64,000 nt of DNA from Stagonosporopsis chrysanthemi (GCA_022560025.1 JAFISE010000085.1:79129-143128); one strand, 5' to 3'. Numbered from the stretch's first letter, positions 11,647 to 23,670 are shown. Notes: generated by a model from the letters alone, not told the origin. Made by a program: numbers and translations.

Positions 11647-11786
11647 ATTGATTAATTGATTGATGGACGCTACAGCAGGGGATAGATTTGCCATGTAGAT
11701 GCTGGGTACAGGTGAGAGATAGATATCCCTAACGTCTCTGTCTCGACAATACTCGAAAACTAGGGCTTTATTCTTTTTTTGCCATC

Positions 11787-13548
11787 TCACAACTTGGCCT
11801 TCTCCTTCTCCTCCCCCTCCTTACCAACAGCAGCAGCCTGCCCACTCTTCGCATCCTCAGCACCACCCTCTGCAGTTGCTCTGGCGACGACGCCTCTCCT
11901 AAGCAGCACCTCTTCCTCCCCCTCTCCCCTCCCCTCAACAAAAGGCACACCCTCCCCCCTCTCGAGCTGAATCATCTGCACCTTGCCCTTGACCAGATTG
12001 CACACGAGATAATTCATCACACAGCGGATGCCCAGCTCCTCGCCGCGCCGCACGACCCAGCCATTGAGGTAGTCCATCTCCGTCTGGCGCCCCGCGCGCG
12101 CATCGGCGAGCATGGAGCTCAGATTCTCGCGCGTCTTGTGCGCGACGCCCACGACCAGCGTCTCGAGGCGGCCCGGGTCGAAGCGGGTGCCGACGTTGGG
12201 GATGTACTGCAGCTCGGGCAGGGCGCGGAAGACCAGGCTGAGCTCGGCGAGCAGCAGGCGCATGGTGCGGGTCAGGGCGTAGTTGTACAGCAGGGCGCCG
12301 TTGCGGGCGTCGAGCAGGACGGTGAGCGGGTTGATGATGCAGTTGACGGCGAGTTTTTCGAGTTGGAGTTGGAGGAGGTCCGGGGGCGAGAAGGCGGTTG
12401 CGGCGAGGACGGGGGTGCGGAGGAGCGTGCGCAGGAGGTAGCGCTCGTTGGGGGTCCAGGGGACCGAGGCAGAGGTCGGCAGGGCGACATCGTCGTCCTG
12501 GGTGCCCGTGGGCGCGGGGCTGTGCTGGATGGCGCGGGTGTGCGGGCGCAGTTTGTCGCGCGGGGCGTAGGGCGAGGCGGGGTCGCGGTCGCGCTCGTGG
12601 GGCAGGATGCCGAGGGAGAGGGTGCCGAAGCCGGCGTGGGTGGTGGTGAAGGGGGCGTCGGGCGACGAGTGCAGGCCGTGCGAGTTGATGCCGAGCATGT
12701 AGTGCGGGCGCGTGGCCGGGTCCGGGAAGACGTCGCGGTTGAGCTCGTCGACCAGGCCCATGCCGTTCTGCAGCAGCAGCACGACGGAGCGCTTGTGCAG
12801 GCGGTGCTTGACGGCCGCCAGGCCCTGCAGCACGCCCGTCGCCTTGGCGCACACGACCAGCGAGTTGATGGGCGCCGCCGACTCGCCGCTCAGCGTCTGC
12901 GGCTCGCGGGCCCGGCTGCCGTCGGCCTGGCCGTCTGCGAGCCCGACCGGCTTGCCGTGGAAGCGCACGCGCGGGATGGCCAGCTCGGCGTCGTAGCCGT
13001 CGCGCGTCTCGGTGTCGCCCTCGGTTACGACCGCCAGTCGCTGCGGCGAGTCCTTCCAGGCGTTGAGGCGCTCCCAGCTGGGGAACAGCAGCGTGACGGG
13101 CGGCGGGTTGGGGACGCCCCGGATGGCATGCGCGACAAAGGTGCCCACATTGCCCATGCCCATGACGTGCACGCGGCGGTCCAGCACCGGCTTGGAGCGG
13201 TAGAAGTCTGCCGCGGGGGACCTGGGCGGCGACGCTGAGGGGCTGGACGGCGAGGCGGAAGGCGACGCTGGGGAGTTGGAAGGCGAGGAGCTATGGGTCG
13301 ACGCTGAGGAGCTGGGCGGCGGCGCATTCCCTGACACGGCGCTCTGCCTGCCTACCCCCGCGGGCCCTTCCCCCTCCCCGCCTCTCTGCGTCCAGCTCTC
13401 CACGAACGTCCGTCTCTGCAACAGAGCCACCCGGCCCGGGCGCGTGCTACCGCTGCTGCATCCGAGGCCGAGGTGTCGTGTCCGAGGCCGCAGCCTGGGT
13501 ATGAAGTGGGCGAGCGAGAGAGACAGCTTGGACGACTCACGGGCGCAT
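11787..13548 (-). CDS. 2-dehydropantoate 2-reductase (PanE/ApbA) family protein, 555 aa
   Basis: CDS complement(join(11787..13446,13447-13540 intron,13541..13548)). The NAD(P)H motif GMGNVG is at about residues 99-104, followed by VCAKATGVLQGL carrying the presumed catalytic Lys, and a C-terminal helical domain with NCIINPLTVLLDARNG containing the conserved Asn. The family reduces ketopantoate to pantoate, but many fungal paralogues are uncharacterised. The protein is longer than bacterial PanE (about 300 aa) because of a Ser/Pro-rich linker at 45-80 and a Glu-rich tail. The main frame opens only with GTG. An ATG with an 8-nt exon (ATGCGCCC) and a 94-bp intron (GTGAGT..GGTAG) restores the frame, so I propose that start. 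The start is less certain than the rest. Confidence 0.75.
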
Positions 13549-13574
13549 CAACGGCTGTGTGTGGGGAGGCGGTG

Positions 13575-13650
13575 TGTGGTGTGGTGTGGTGTGGTGTGGT
13601 GTGGTGTGGTGTGGTGTGGTGTGGTGCGGTGTGGTGTGGTGTGGTGCGGT
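13575..13650. repeat. (GTGTG)n-type 5-bp microsatellite
   Basis: About fifteen tandem GTGGT units with two variant GCGGT units, just upstream of the reductase start and in the promoter space shared with the LRP1-like gene. Confidence 0.92.
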
Positions 13651-13888
13651 ATACAGAGTAGATGCTGCTGCGGGAGTGACGCGCTCATGCACGCACACGG
13701 GCGAAGCTAGCGCTGGCAGATCCTCGGCCCAGGTTTTTTGTCGCGACTGAGGCCCCCGACTGCGCCTGCAAACAACTGCAACGCGCTCACTCGGCCCAAC
13801 ACCACTGCGCACCACAAACCCCACACCGCGACGCGCGCACACATCCATCCATTCAAGCCACCCACCCAATCACCCTCAATCCACCGCA

Positions 13889-14854
13889 ATGGACCCGCAA
13901 ACTGACCTCCCCGACCTCGTCGACGACCTCGAAGCCAACATCGACGAGCTCACACACTCCCTCCAGCCCCTGCTCCCCCCCTCCACCCTCGCCAAAACCG
14001 CCAGCACGCTCCCCCTCCTCTCCAAATCCCAACTCTACACCCTCGCCGCCTACGCCATCGAATCGCTGCTCTTCTCCTCCCTCCTCCTCTCCGGCGCAGA
14101 CGCAAAGTCCCACGCCATCTTCCCCGAGCTAGCGCGCCTGAAAGGCTATTTCGCCAAGATCAAGCACGCCGAGGAGCATCTGCAGCGCGTGCAGGAGAAA
14201 GAAGGGAGGGCGAGACTCGATGTCGCGGCGGCGGGGCGGTTTATCAAGCATGGGCTGAGTGGGAACCAGCGGTACGATGAGATGCGCAAGGAGCGCGTGC
14301 AGAGGGAGAAGGAGAGGGCGTTGGAGAAGGCGCGGTCGCTGACGAATAGGAGGTTTGAGGAGGACGAGGAGGGGGAGGGGGAGGGCGGGAAGAGGGGTGT
14401 GCGCGATGGCGAGGAGGAGGAGGGGACGCCGAGGAAGAGGGCTAGAGTTGAGGACGAGGAGGGTGAGGACGAGCACGAGGGAGCGCAAGATCCAGAGGCC
14501 CACGATGCCGAGGAGGAGCAGACACACGCGGAAGAACACACCATGGATATGGACATCGACGTCCCCACGTCCACGCCCGCGACAAAGAAGAAGCGCGGCC
14601 GCCCCTCCAAGAAAGACAAGCCTGCTGCTGCCACCACCACCACTACTACTACTCCTGCCATGGAAGCCACGCCGCAGAAAGCCACCCCAACAAGGGCGAC
14701 GCGCTCCACCGCGCCCAAGACAAGGAGCGAAGCCTTCCAGGCCCTGGCATCCGGATCGCCTGCGGGCGCTGCTGCAAAGGGCAAAGGCAAGGGCAAAGCC
14801 AAGACAAAGGGCAAGGGGAGGGGAAAAGGAAAGGGAGAAGGGGAACTGAGCTGA
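13889..14854 (+). CDS. LRP1: Sas10/C1D family exosome cofactor (Lrp1/Rrp47-like), 321 aa
   Basis: A single-exon gene. Residues about 8-125 form the helical Sas10/Utp3/C1D domain, with LPLLSKSQLYTLAAYAIESL at 41-60, then ELARLKGYFAKIK (80-92) and FIKHGLSGNQRYD, typical of yeast Rrp47/Lrp1 and human C1D. These bind the N-terminus of Rrp6 and help the nuclear exosome process rRNA, snoRNA and other structured RNAs. The C-terminal half is low-complexity: acidic EEE runs, basic KR clusters, an AT-hook-like GRPSKK near residue 235 and a Gly/Lys tail, consistent with nucleic-acid binding. It is divergent from the PanE-like gene with about 340 bp between the starts. The gene symbol is by family and not proven by orthology. 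Confidence 0.82.
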   Translation: MDPQTDLPDLVDDLEANIDELTHSLQPLLPPSTLAKTASTLPLLSKSQLYTLAAYAIESLLFSSLLLSGADAKSHAIFPELARLKGYFAKIKHAEEHLQRVQEKEGRARLDVAAAGRFIKHGLSGNQRYDEMRKERVQREKERALEKARSLTNRRFEEDEEGEGEGGKRGVRDGEEEEGTPRKRARVEDEEGEDEHEGAQDPEAHDAEEEQTHAEEHTMDMDIDVPTSTPATKKKRGRPSKKDKPAAATTTTTTTPAMEATPQKATPTRATRSTAPKTRSEAFQALASGSPAGAAAKGKGKGKAKTKGKGRGKGKGEGELS

Positions 14855-15434
14855 GCTGAGCCGATGATGGAGGAGCGAGATGACACACCACACAGCACAG
14901 CACAGCACAGCACGCAACACTACATAGGCAAAGAGATAGACACAGTCGGCTCCTCGGACAGCACAAGTCACTGTACTGCACATGTAGGAATACGTGCATT
15001 ACCGCTCCCAAACCAGCGGAGCATCTACTGTACCTATAGAGAAGACAAGGAGGAGAGTCCCGCAGAAGTTCGTCTAAATGATACCCCTGGTCTACCCCTG
15101 GTCTACCACTGCCACTGCCACAACCACCACCACCACCACCGACCGTCCTGACCCTCTATGAAGACTGAAGAAAAAAACATCTGGCAAGCAAAGTCCCAAA
15201 CGCCGTCTGTGGTATTTCCATCCCAATGCAAAGCAAAAAAAAAAAAAAAAAAGCGACGTCGACATCGACATCGACATCGACAAACAGCGTTTTGTACGCC
15301 TGTAGAAATGCTGCAATAAGAACAATGCACTTGCAAACCTCCTCACAGAGCAAGCCCCTCACAGAGTCAACACACAGAGTCAACACACAGAGCACTCACA
15401 GAGTCAACACTCACAGAGCACTCACTGAGCACAC
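14855..15434. other. Convergent intergenic region with low-complexity tracts
   Basis: It lies between the 3' ends of the LRP1-like and SEC2-like genes. It holds a CAC-rich tract, an 18-bp poly-A run followed by GACATC units, and CAGAGTCAACA-type repeats. No gene is visible. Confidence 0.7.
15235..15281. repeat. Poly-A run plus (GACATC)n
   Basis: Eighteen consecutive A, then GACGTC/GACATC hexamers. Confidence 0.88.
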
Positions 15435-15440
15435 TCACTC
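15352..15440. repeat. Degenerate CAGAGTCAACA/CAGAGCACT minisatellite
   Basis: Short units of 11-15 bp repeat imperfectly about seven times, ending at the stop codon of the SEC2-like gene. Confidence 0.8.
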
Positions 15441-17526
15441 AAACGCCCCCGGAATCGTCAGACTGAGCCGCTCGTCCTTCTTGCGCGGCGGCGTCGGCGG
15501 CGGCGGATTCGAGTGCGACCGCTGCCGCTGCAGTGCCGCCTTGTCCGCCACGGCCTTGACCTCGAGCGACCGCCGGACCTCGCTCTGGAGCTGCGTCTGT
15601 ACCAGCTCCTCAATGTCCTTCTCCTCGTCTGCAGCCGTCGGGACCGACTGCTCCATCTCGGGCGAGAGCACCGTCTTGCCAATCGAGACGCGCTTCTCTG
15701 CGTCCCCCGTCGTGGCTTGGAAAGGATCGTCGTCGCTTTTCGGCGCCTCAACCGCAATCGCCACGCTGTGGTTCGACTCTTCACTCCGCCGCACCTTGTC
15801 GGTGCTGCCAAACGTCGGGCTGCGCGGACTGTCGCGCATAGGGATGAAGGCCGGGACCACGCCGCCGCCGATGCGGTTCCAGAACATGCGCTCGCGCAGA
15901 CGCACGCTTTCCTCCCAGGCGCTCTTCTTCTCCTCGTCCGTCTCGGCACGCCAGTGTCCTGCCGCGATCATGCGCAGGAACCCAATGTAGTCGCATGTTG
16001 CTCGCACTCGGCCCAGGCACCAGTCGCAAAGAGGATATCTCTGCGAGTCCTCATTGTCGGCTGTCTTGAATCGGTACTTCCGAGCGTACAAGTCTTCCTT
16101 CCTGCTCTCTCCACAAAGCGAGCAAGGCAGCACTGGAGTGCGGAATCGAGATGTCGATGTCGGGTTGGGCTCCACAACCAGCGAGCCTGCTGTGATGCTG
16201 CTGACCACTGTGCGGCGTGCCATCCACGAGAGTCCTGGAGCAATGTCCAGCCGCAGTGTGGGCTCGATGTCCTCAGCCAGCGCACGCTTGTAAAACTTCT
16301 CATCCTTGAGGTTCGTCAAAACTTGGCCAGCCATTGCCTCCCGAGGCGACTGGTTGCCGTGGGTGGGCAGAGACGTAGTCGAGCTGTTCGTGAGCGATCC
16401 CAGCCCGAGGACATTCAGGCTGCTGTAGTTGCCGCTCGACACACGGCTCGTTGGCGCAGACCGAGGGACAGTCCTCAGCATGGCCTGGAACTCGTCGAAC
16501 GCCGTCAAGTCGGATCGCAGGACAGGGTGGATGAGGTGCGAGAAGTGTAGCGGATGGTCGGGGCTGAACTCTTCCGAGCCTGGCGTGTTAGGCGTCAGGT
16601 GTGTAGCTTCGAGCAGCTTCGTCATCTTATCAGCAGGAGTAATGCCGGGCGTCGAGGGCGCCGTGGTTGTTGCGAGGATGTTGCTCTCGTCGTCGCCGCC
16701 GTGCGAGCTCATCCTTTCCACGACACCCTTGAGGTCCTGCAGCTGCTCTTGGAGTGAGTGCTGCAGCACTTCAGCGTCGCCGAGCTGCTGCTTGAGCTGC
16801 TCGCTGCGCTTGTCCGAAGCTTCCGTTTCTTTGCGTGCGGCTACAACCATCTGGTCAAAATTAGTCTGCTGTCGTGATCAATTGACATTGACCCCACTCA
16901 CCACATTGGCTTCCTCAAACAGCGCGGCCGTCAGCTGCTCCACTTCGCTGTCTGTATTGCGCTTCAGCCTCTCGGCCTCTGCGCGGCGCTTGCGCTCCTC
17001 CTGCAGCTCGGTCGACATCTGGCGCTCCATCTTGTCATACACGACTTTCTCGACCAGCAGCCCTTTCGCGACCTTCTGCTCGTGGCTCTTCACTTGCGCT
17101 TCGAGCTGTTCGAGGCGCTTCTTGGCAGCTTCCAGGTCGTGGCGTGTCTGCTGCAGCGAGTCGTCGAGCATGGTCGAGTGGTTGATGGCATTGATGAGCT
17201 TGGTGCTGAGCGTCGAGACCTCCTGGCTGAGGTCTGGGTGCGAGTCGCTCGAGCTGTGGCGCGAGACCTGGGGTTGCGGCGTGGGGGTTCGAGGGTCGGG
17301 GATCGTGTTCATGCCGTCGCTCTCGCTGGCAGCTTTGGCAAGGTGTGGAGTCGAGATGGATCTCGTAACTTCCTTCTTGGCCGGCATGGGGCTCAGCGAT
17401 CGCAGGCGAGAAGGCGTTATGCTGCCTGAGCTGTGCTGGACCCATGGCGCAGCCGTGTGTATGAATCTACCGTACGTCAGCCAACGCCTGGAAGCGGACA
17501 ATTCGCACCTACGCAAACTCGGCCAT
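15435..17526 (-). CDS. SEC2: Sec2-type Rab GDP/GTP exchange factor, 664 aa, 3 exons
   Basis: CDS complement(join(15435..16850,16902..17466,17513..17526)). Residues about 80-235 form a long coiled coil containing KVVYDKMERQMSTELQEERK and LFEEANV, the signature of the Sec2/Rabin GEF domain that activates Sec4-type Rab GTPases on post-Golgi vesicles. Downstream, two CxxC pairs (Cys436/439 in CSLC and Cys468/471 in CDWC) and a hydrophobic segment match the conserved C-terminal region of filamentous-fungal Sec2 proteins. The last part is Ser/Pro-rich. The 51-bp intron (GTGAGT..CAG) joins EEANV to MVVAARKE. The 14-nt first exon and 46-bp intron, with CTGAC before TAG, are my inference because the long upstream frame has only a TTG start. 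It likely drives polarised exocytosis at hyphal tips. Confidence 0.85.
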
Positions 17527-19518
17527 TTTCGCGGTATTAATAACTCGCCAGCTGCAGACCGTCCAGGACGCCTGCTGCGGCTTCGAGAGGTGTTGGTGGT
17601 TGTTCGGTGTTGGGCGGCAAGCGGCCGGGGACAAAGCAAAGGAGTGACGCAGTCGAGAGACTAGGAGATTGGGTGGTTGTTCACGGCGAACACATTGGAG
17701 CCGCCACGCCGTCCAGGTGCACAAACAGCAGAGTCAGGTCGTCGGCAGAGCAGCGCTCGTGTGGAAGAGAGCAGAGAGGCGGCCGGGCAGCGAGCGAGTA
17801 TTGGTTCTCGTGCTGCGAGGCCGAGTATACGTCGGTGGACTTGGAAGGAGCCGGATCCCATGGCGCTTGCCCGGGCGCTCAGGTCACGCCGCTGCTCGCG
17901 CGCCGATGCTAGCAGCGACTGCGCCTGCATGCTCATGACGCCGCATCTGGACCGCAAACGTGGTACTTGTCCCTCGACAAGGCTGGCGCCGCGAGCTGCT
18001 TGCGGTCCAGCCGCAGGGGAAGGAGCTGAGCTGTCAGAAACGTGCGCTGAAGAGCCTCACGGCTTAGCCGGCGCCCCTTGCGTTGCTGTGGAATGTGTCT
18101 GGATCTGCACAGGGTCTTCGCCCTTGACCTTGGAACCACCGCCAGCAGCCTCGCCAGCAGCAGTCTCTGCGGCAATCGCTGCTACAGCAATCTTGGAGCC
18201 GCCATTGTGTGTGATTCACCTCTCCCACGGCCCTGTTATCGCCATTGTGGGAGCTATCGGCGTGCGGGGTCGTCGTCGAATAGGCAGGTGCGCCGCTGTT
18301 CGCTCCTGCGCAAAACGGAAGGTGCTTCAGGTGCTTGCCAGCCTCACTCAGTCTCACAAAACGGACCGCTCACAGCAGCAACGGACGACATGCCGCTACC
18401 CCGAGCTGCAGCCCTTGGATCGTCCGCGCTCTACTGTGTAGTTTCAAGGCAGCTTGGTCACATAGTTTATGTTATTGTCACAGCGCATGTGGCAAAGCCT
18501 GAGAGACCACCTTGCGCCTCCTTGGGCCTTCGTGACCTCTGTCTTCTCAGGCAACGCGCAGCAATCGACGGGTCAGTCGCGTCTGGGCCAACCTTGGCGA
18601 GCACATCAGTGCGACTCAGCAGCCTTGACGGATGTCCTATTGTCGTCATAGCCATCTTCAGACGTCGCAGCTGCTCGAACGAACAAAGTGCTCGCATTGT
18701 GTCCGCCGACGCTCTGCTATATTTGACCATCACCTACGTTGTCATGACGCCCGGAAAGTCTAATATGAAGCAGGCAAGTCTGATGTACTAGTGCGTGCGA
18801 CAGATGCGTCTGCGGCTATCGATGACCAGATGCAGATCAAGAGTGGCACATGACGTTCAGAGTCTCACCCGAGGTGCAAGTCTTTATGGTGCTGACGTAC
18901 CTTGGTCCTTCTTGCCCAAGTCTACGTCGAGCTGCCTAGAATGAACTTGGCTGCGAAATAGGTCACCGCTGCCAATCAGCACGACGAGGAGCTGTTCCTC
19001 GGTGGAATTCCATCACACGCACCATAAACTCAGACTAATTGAGTGAAGCGGGAGAGCGGCATAGATGGTCGACTGTAATTGCTGACATTGTCAGCCTTGT
19101 CGTTTTTAAGAGGGCATTTCGCGTCAAGGGATGCTTGCCTACATTCGAATTGTTTCGGGTATTTGCAACCACTCACTCGCATACTCTCTCATGTTACCTG
19201 ATATCGAGAGACTGAAAGGGTCGAAGGCATCTATTCATCAAGAAAAGATAAGCTTCAAACAACCTTTCTTTGAGAGCCTCTTCCTACCTACCCAAATGCG
19301 GGGCGGAGCGTGTTCAGCCGGATGCCGGCCCTCAATCTCATTGGACAACAAAACCGAACATATGTGTGAAGACAACTACCTAGGATTGTGCACGTCAACA
19401 TCACAGTGCACTCACCAGATTCCTAAATTCCACATACCAATCACACTATTGATCTTTCACTATAGGGTCTGCGCTAGTTTGCGCTACGAAGTCATCTCAA
19501 ACCACCCCGTCGACGGAG
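17527..19518. other. Intergenic region, GC-rich on the left half
   Basis: 2 kb between the SEC2-like and monooxygenase starts. Long frames occur on both strands at 17.6-18.8 kb because stops are rare in this GC-rich DNA. One minus-strand stretch (18057-18210) has Ala/Gly-rich coding-like composition but no start or splice sites I can support. No gene is called. Confidence 0.5.
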
Positions 19519-21327
19519 ATGTCTGAGGCCTTTGATCTGCTTATCGTCGGCGCAGGTAGGTGGCGTAGTGCGACCTTCACACGCGATGCCACACTAACAT
19601 ATGATGTCTGAGGTATGCATGGCATTGCAATGGCGAAAACGTATATCGCGATCCACCCTGAAGCAAACATCCTGCTGGTAGATAGCGCCCATACGATCGG
19701 AGGTTCATGGGCATCCGAGCGATTGTATCCAAGATTGAAAACAAATAATGTGCTGGGATCGTATGAGTTCAGCGGCTTCCCAATGGTTCCAAAGGATCCC
19801 GCTGCGTTACCAGGCGCGCACATACCAGGCCCAGTTGTACACCAGTACCTCAATGATGTAGCAGCTCACTACGGCTTCGAACAGCGATGCAGGCTCGGTA
19901 CCGTTGTCGAATCTGCGCTCATGAGACATGATGGGACTTGGTCACTCAATCTGCGCAAGGTCAAGAGCGATAGCGACGCAACCTATCCTGTCGTCACCAA
20001 GAAGCTAGTCATTGCTGCTGGTCTCACGTCAGAACCCAATATGCCAACTTTTGTTGGACAAGACTCTTTCACAGGGCACATCGTGCACTCGAAGCAACTG
20101 AAGGAAAAGGCTGCCGAGTTGGCCGATTGCAAGGCTGTAGTCGTCCTGGGCGGCAATAAATCTGCTTGGGACGCGTGCTATGATGCAGCGCGACATGGCG
20201 CTCAAGTGACGATGGTAATTAGACCGTCGGGCGGGGGCCCTAGTTATGTGTGGCCGAAAAGGTTCAAATGGGGCCTGTGGTGGACGAGCCTGGCTAGACT
20301 ATCATCAACGAGGTTCTTCACAGCTTTCGATCCGACCTTGTGTGGTACAAATGGGCCATTGTCGTGGTGGGCGCGCTTCTTGCATGACACAAGGCTCGGA
20401 GCAGCCTTGCGCAACTACTTCTGGGCGACTCTGGATCGCAGGATTAGACGCCTCAATGGTTACAGGTCTCACCCAGAACTTGCGAAGCTTGAACCATGGA
20501 CGACTCCATTCTGGATGGGGAATTCCCTGAGTATCCATAACTACGAGACAGACTGGTTCCAACTTGTTCGGGATGGGGAAATTAAGATTCGCATCGCAGA
20601 GATAGATCATCTTACTTCTACTAGGGTCGTTCTTGACAACGGAGAAGAACTAGACGCCGGGGCTTTGGTATGCTGCACCGGGTGGAGGTCGAAATCCATC
20701 GTTGGATTCCACATTGATCCAGGGCCTTCATGTCCAAATCCTGAAGCAGTTACTCGCGATATTAGGCGGGCACAAGATCAGATTTCGAGTCAGTTGCCGT
20801 ACCTGGAAACCCTAGCCAAGAGAACCTCGAACGCACCGGCTCTCGGCCCTGGTACCACACAGCCTACATTTACCGCTTCGGGATATCTCTACCGTTTCCT
20901 GGTACCTTGGCAGCCTGCGCGCTTGCAGGACAACAACCTGGCTTACATTGGTGCACACAGCTCAATCCACGCCGTCCTCGTCGCCCAGGTCCAAGCCTTA
21001 TGGATCACGGCATTCTTCGACAGCAACATTGCTAACCTCAGCAATTCTCGCATAGATCTCGAAGCAGTGAGATACAAGGCTATATTACAGGGGGTGTACG
21101 GCACCTTGAGGCGTCCCAAGGAGTGTGGCGGTGCTGCCGGCAAGCATGCAGATCTAGTGTTCGACAGCCTTCCGTATATCGACTGTCTGCTGAACGATCT
21201 CGGTTTGACAGTTAACAGGAAACCTGGGACCTGGGGGACGATGTTTGCGCCGCATGGCCCTCGTGATTACGGAACACTGATTGAAGAATACAAGGCCAGA
21301 CACACTGTCAAGACCGAGTCGACTTGA
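19519..21327 (+). CDS. Class B flavin-dependent monooxygenase (FMO/BVMO-like), 583 aa
   Basis: CDS join(19519..19555,19613..21327). The 57-bp intron (GTAGGT..GAG, branch CTAAC) splits the FAD dinucleotide motif; splicing restores IVGAGMHG (residues 9-16). GGSW follows at about 42-45, FTGHIVHS at 165-172 resembles the FMO/BVMO fingerprint, and VVLGGNKSAWDA at about 189-200 is the NADPH-binding Rossmann motif. ALVCCTGW lies in the C-terminal half. Such enzymes use NADPH, O2 and FAD to oxygenate soft nucleophiles or ketones. The protein has no clear signal peptide. It is convergent with the extended SDR, 108 bp between the stops, which with the nearby hydrolase relic suggests tailoring chemistry, though no backbone synthase is present. 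Substrate unknown. Confidence 0.87.
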
Positions 21328-21435
21328 TCACACTGCGACAAGTCCTGCGATCAATGCGGATACATTCTTTGTTTGTTTGGCGCTGAATAGACCTATTATC
21401 AGCGAGCATGAGTGAGAGCAAATCAATATAGGCTC

Positions 21436-22749
21436 TCACAAGCATGGGGCAGCCTGAGCAGACGCTAGCTCGATATAGTGATCAACCATGCTCTTGACCT
21501 GTTCTTCAAAGCTCTGGAACTTCCACCCAAGCAATTCCTCCGTCGCGGAAGCATCGAGCCGTATCGGCCTTGTCGGCGTTGTTCCATCCAGCGGAAGGAT
21601 TTCCTTAGATACCCGCTTGCCGTAGATGCGTTCAACGATCTCCTTCGCATCATCCCATCTCGTCCCCTGCACTCCACCAGATGACACCAACAATCTGCTG
21701 TTTCCAGGGACTTCAGGCTTCAATGCATCAATGTGCGCCCGAGCCACGTCGTCCACATGAACCGATACGCCTATCGTTGGCACATCCGCCTTGTGACCAA
21801 TCAACGGCCCAAGTGCATTCCTGTTCGTACCTGTTGACACTTCTTCTTTGGTGGCATTCAGCTCGTTCTTGCCAATAATCATGCTAGGCATGATGCTGAC
21901 AAGATCAAACTGCGGGTTCTCATCCGCCACGAACTTCTCTGAAACGGCAAGCGCGTGGCTCTTGGCCGCCACGTAGGCCTGCATTGGGTGAGAGAACTGG
22001 CCTGAGAGATCGGGTGGTGGGAAGCTGTCGTGTGCTACGTGGTGTCAGCATTCTCAACACGACAACTACGACAGTTATGAAAGAGAGGTATTACCCGTAA
22101 AAGTTTTGGAGAAGCCGTCCGACATGATGTACTCCACTGACAACAGCGGGGCAACGGAAGACGTAACCACAATTCTCCTGATCGACGGAGCCTTTGCCGC
22201 AGACTTCAGGATACTAGTGGTGGAATTGATAGCCGGGTCGATGATATCGCGTATGTAATTGTCGGTCTGAACGCCATCGAGTCAGTCTAATCAATCATCG
22301 TGCTAAAAGCCGATCCGACTCACAGCAATCGGCAATGGGGACGCCACATGCACCACTCCAACGACTCCCTCGAGCACATTGTCAAACGCGCCTTCCTTGA
22401 GCAAATCTGGGACGACAACGAATTCCAAGTCTGCGAGGAAAGGCTTGACAGATTTGGTCGCGCGGATTCGATCGCCTTGTTCGGCTTTGCGAACAACGGC
22501 GCGTACGCGGTAGTCGCGGGAGAGTGCTTCGACGAGCACACGGTAACCGACGTGACCTGACACGCCGGTTATCTGGGTCGGAAAGTTAGCTCTTGAGGAC
22601 TAGGCTTGGGATGGAGCGAGAGCGCGCATGGCGGACGTAGGTTTGAGAGCTCCGCAAGTTCAAGCTGGGGAAGTCTCCATTGCTTTTAATGGAGACAGGA
22701 GGTATCTGCCATGAAAAATGCTACTTACAAGGATCAGTTCTTTGGGCAT
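21436..22749 (-). CDS. Extended SDR, NAD(P)-dependent aldehyde/ketone reductase-like (DFR/Gre2 type), 346 aa
   Basis: CDS complement(join(21436..22034,22095..22266,22324..22572,22729..22749)); one splice edge near 22095 may be off by one base. Four exons with introns of about 156, 57 and 60 bp and good GT-AG signals. Splicing of the 21-nt first exon gives LITGVSGHVGYRVL (residues 7-20), the glycine-rich cofactor motif. VVHVASPLPIA and VVTSSVAPL follow, and YVAAK supplies Tyr168/Lys172. This is the pattern of dihydroflavonol-4-reductase/cinnamoyl-CoA-reductase-like and yeast Gre2-like enzymes, which use NADPH to reduce aldehydes or ketones. The length agrees with the family. It is convergent with the flavin monooxygenase. 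Substrate unknown. Confidence 0.88.
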
Positions 22750-23670
22750 TTTGGAATTGGGTGAAACAAGCTGGACAGATGTAAGAGTGAACAGGAAGCA
22801 GTGAGCTGTATGATGGTACGAACCGACTTCCTTTCTATGTAAATTTGAAACCCTGTGGGGTGCTCCACCAGCTTCAGGTCCCAGCCTTACAAATGTACAG
22901 ATTAGTAACTACCCGAACAGTTGTCAATGATTAGTCGCAGATTCCTAACGATCACCTCCTAAATGATTAGTGATTTTTAGTCGCATTGACCGCAGCTTGT
23001 ACTTGGTAACATTTACTCATGGGTTCCGTAGTACGTAGCCTGGATGATGATTAATCAAAAACCTGTAGTCCTCGGAAGCTCCACCACAACACGAATATGA
23101 CCAATCAGATCTGGCCTACACACTAGCTTTTCACGACTTGTATATTTGCTTATAAACCTGAGCCGCTTATCAATGGGGATATGAAATCACGACATTGAGA
23201 AGTTCAGAATCACCGAGTCGGGAGAATTGGCTTTACTGGCGTTGAACTCAGACTGTACAGTGGCACGATAGTGGGTTGTGTCTAGATACCGTAGTGGGAT
23301 GCTTTGACTTTCTTGACAAGGCTTGTCTTCAATAAGAGGTGTTAATACCTCGGCCGGAACTCATACGAGCACTTTCATGATCACTAGATTGATTTACCAG
23401 GTTGCTTGTTTACAGCTCAAAGTTCCCATCGGCCCTCTATTACCTATTGATAGGAATGTCCGATCTTGCATTAGTAAATTACATCTTAACACAATGCGAA
23501 CTCGCAATTGTGCTTACACATGCCTAGGCTCAAGCTACTAATCAAAGGTCACGGTGCAAAATCAACTTCGACCTTGATGTTGTGACGCAGTCCAATCTAT
23601 TGTTGCAGTTTAAATACACTAACTGAAGCTTTACTTCACAGACCGATATAAAATTCACGAGCTACGCAAA
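22750..23670. other. Intergenic, moderately AT-rich, no gene seen
   Basis: About 0.9 kb between the SDR start and the hydrolase relic. I see no family-like frame. Confidence 0.6.

Larger units (their letters stand above)
10940..11786. other. Intergenic region rich in simple repeats
   Basis: About 850 bp between the starts of the MFS gene and the end of the reductase gene. It contains a TATG run, a GGAT run and a 39-bp minisatellite (listed separately). No gene is visible. Confidence 0.7.

Noticed and set aside
13276..13710. Plus-strand 144-aa frame over the GTGTG tract
   Set aside because: Generated by the microsatellite and antisense to the reductase exon.
18057..18210. Minus-strand Ala/Gly-rich coding-like stretch ending in TGA
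   Set aside because: Attractive composition, but an in-frame TGA lies just upstream and no acceptor site or start codon supports an exon. The surrounding GC-rich DNA gives long chance frames.
17677..18441. 254-aa plus-strand open frame
   Set aside because: The Arg/Ser/Ala-rich composition is typical of chance frames in GC-rich intergenic DNA. No domain, and it overlaps equally long frames on the other strand.
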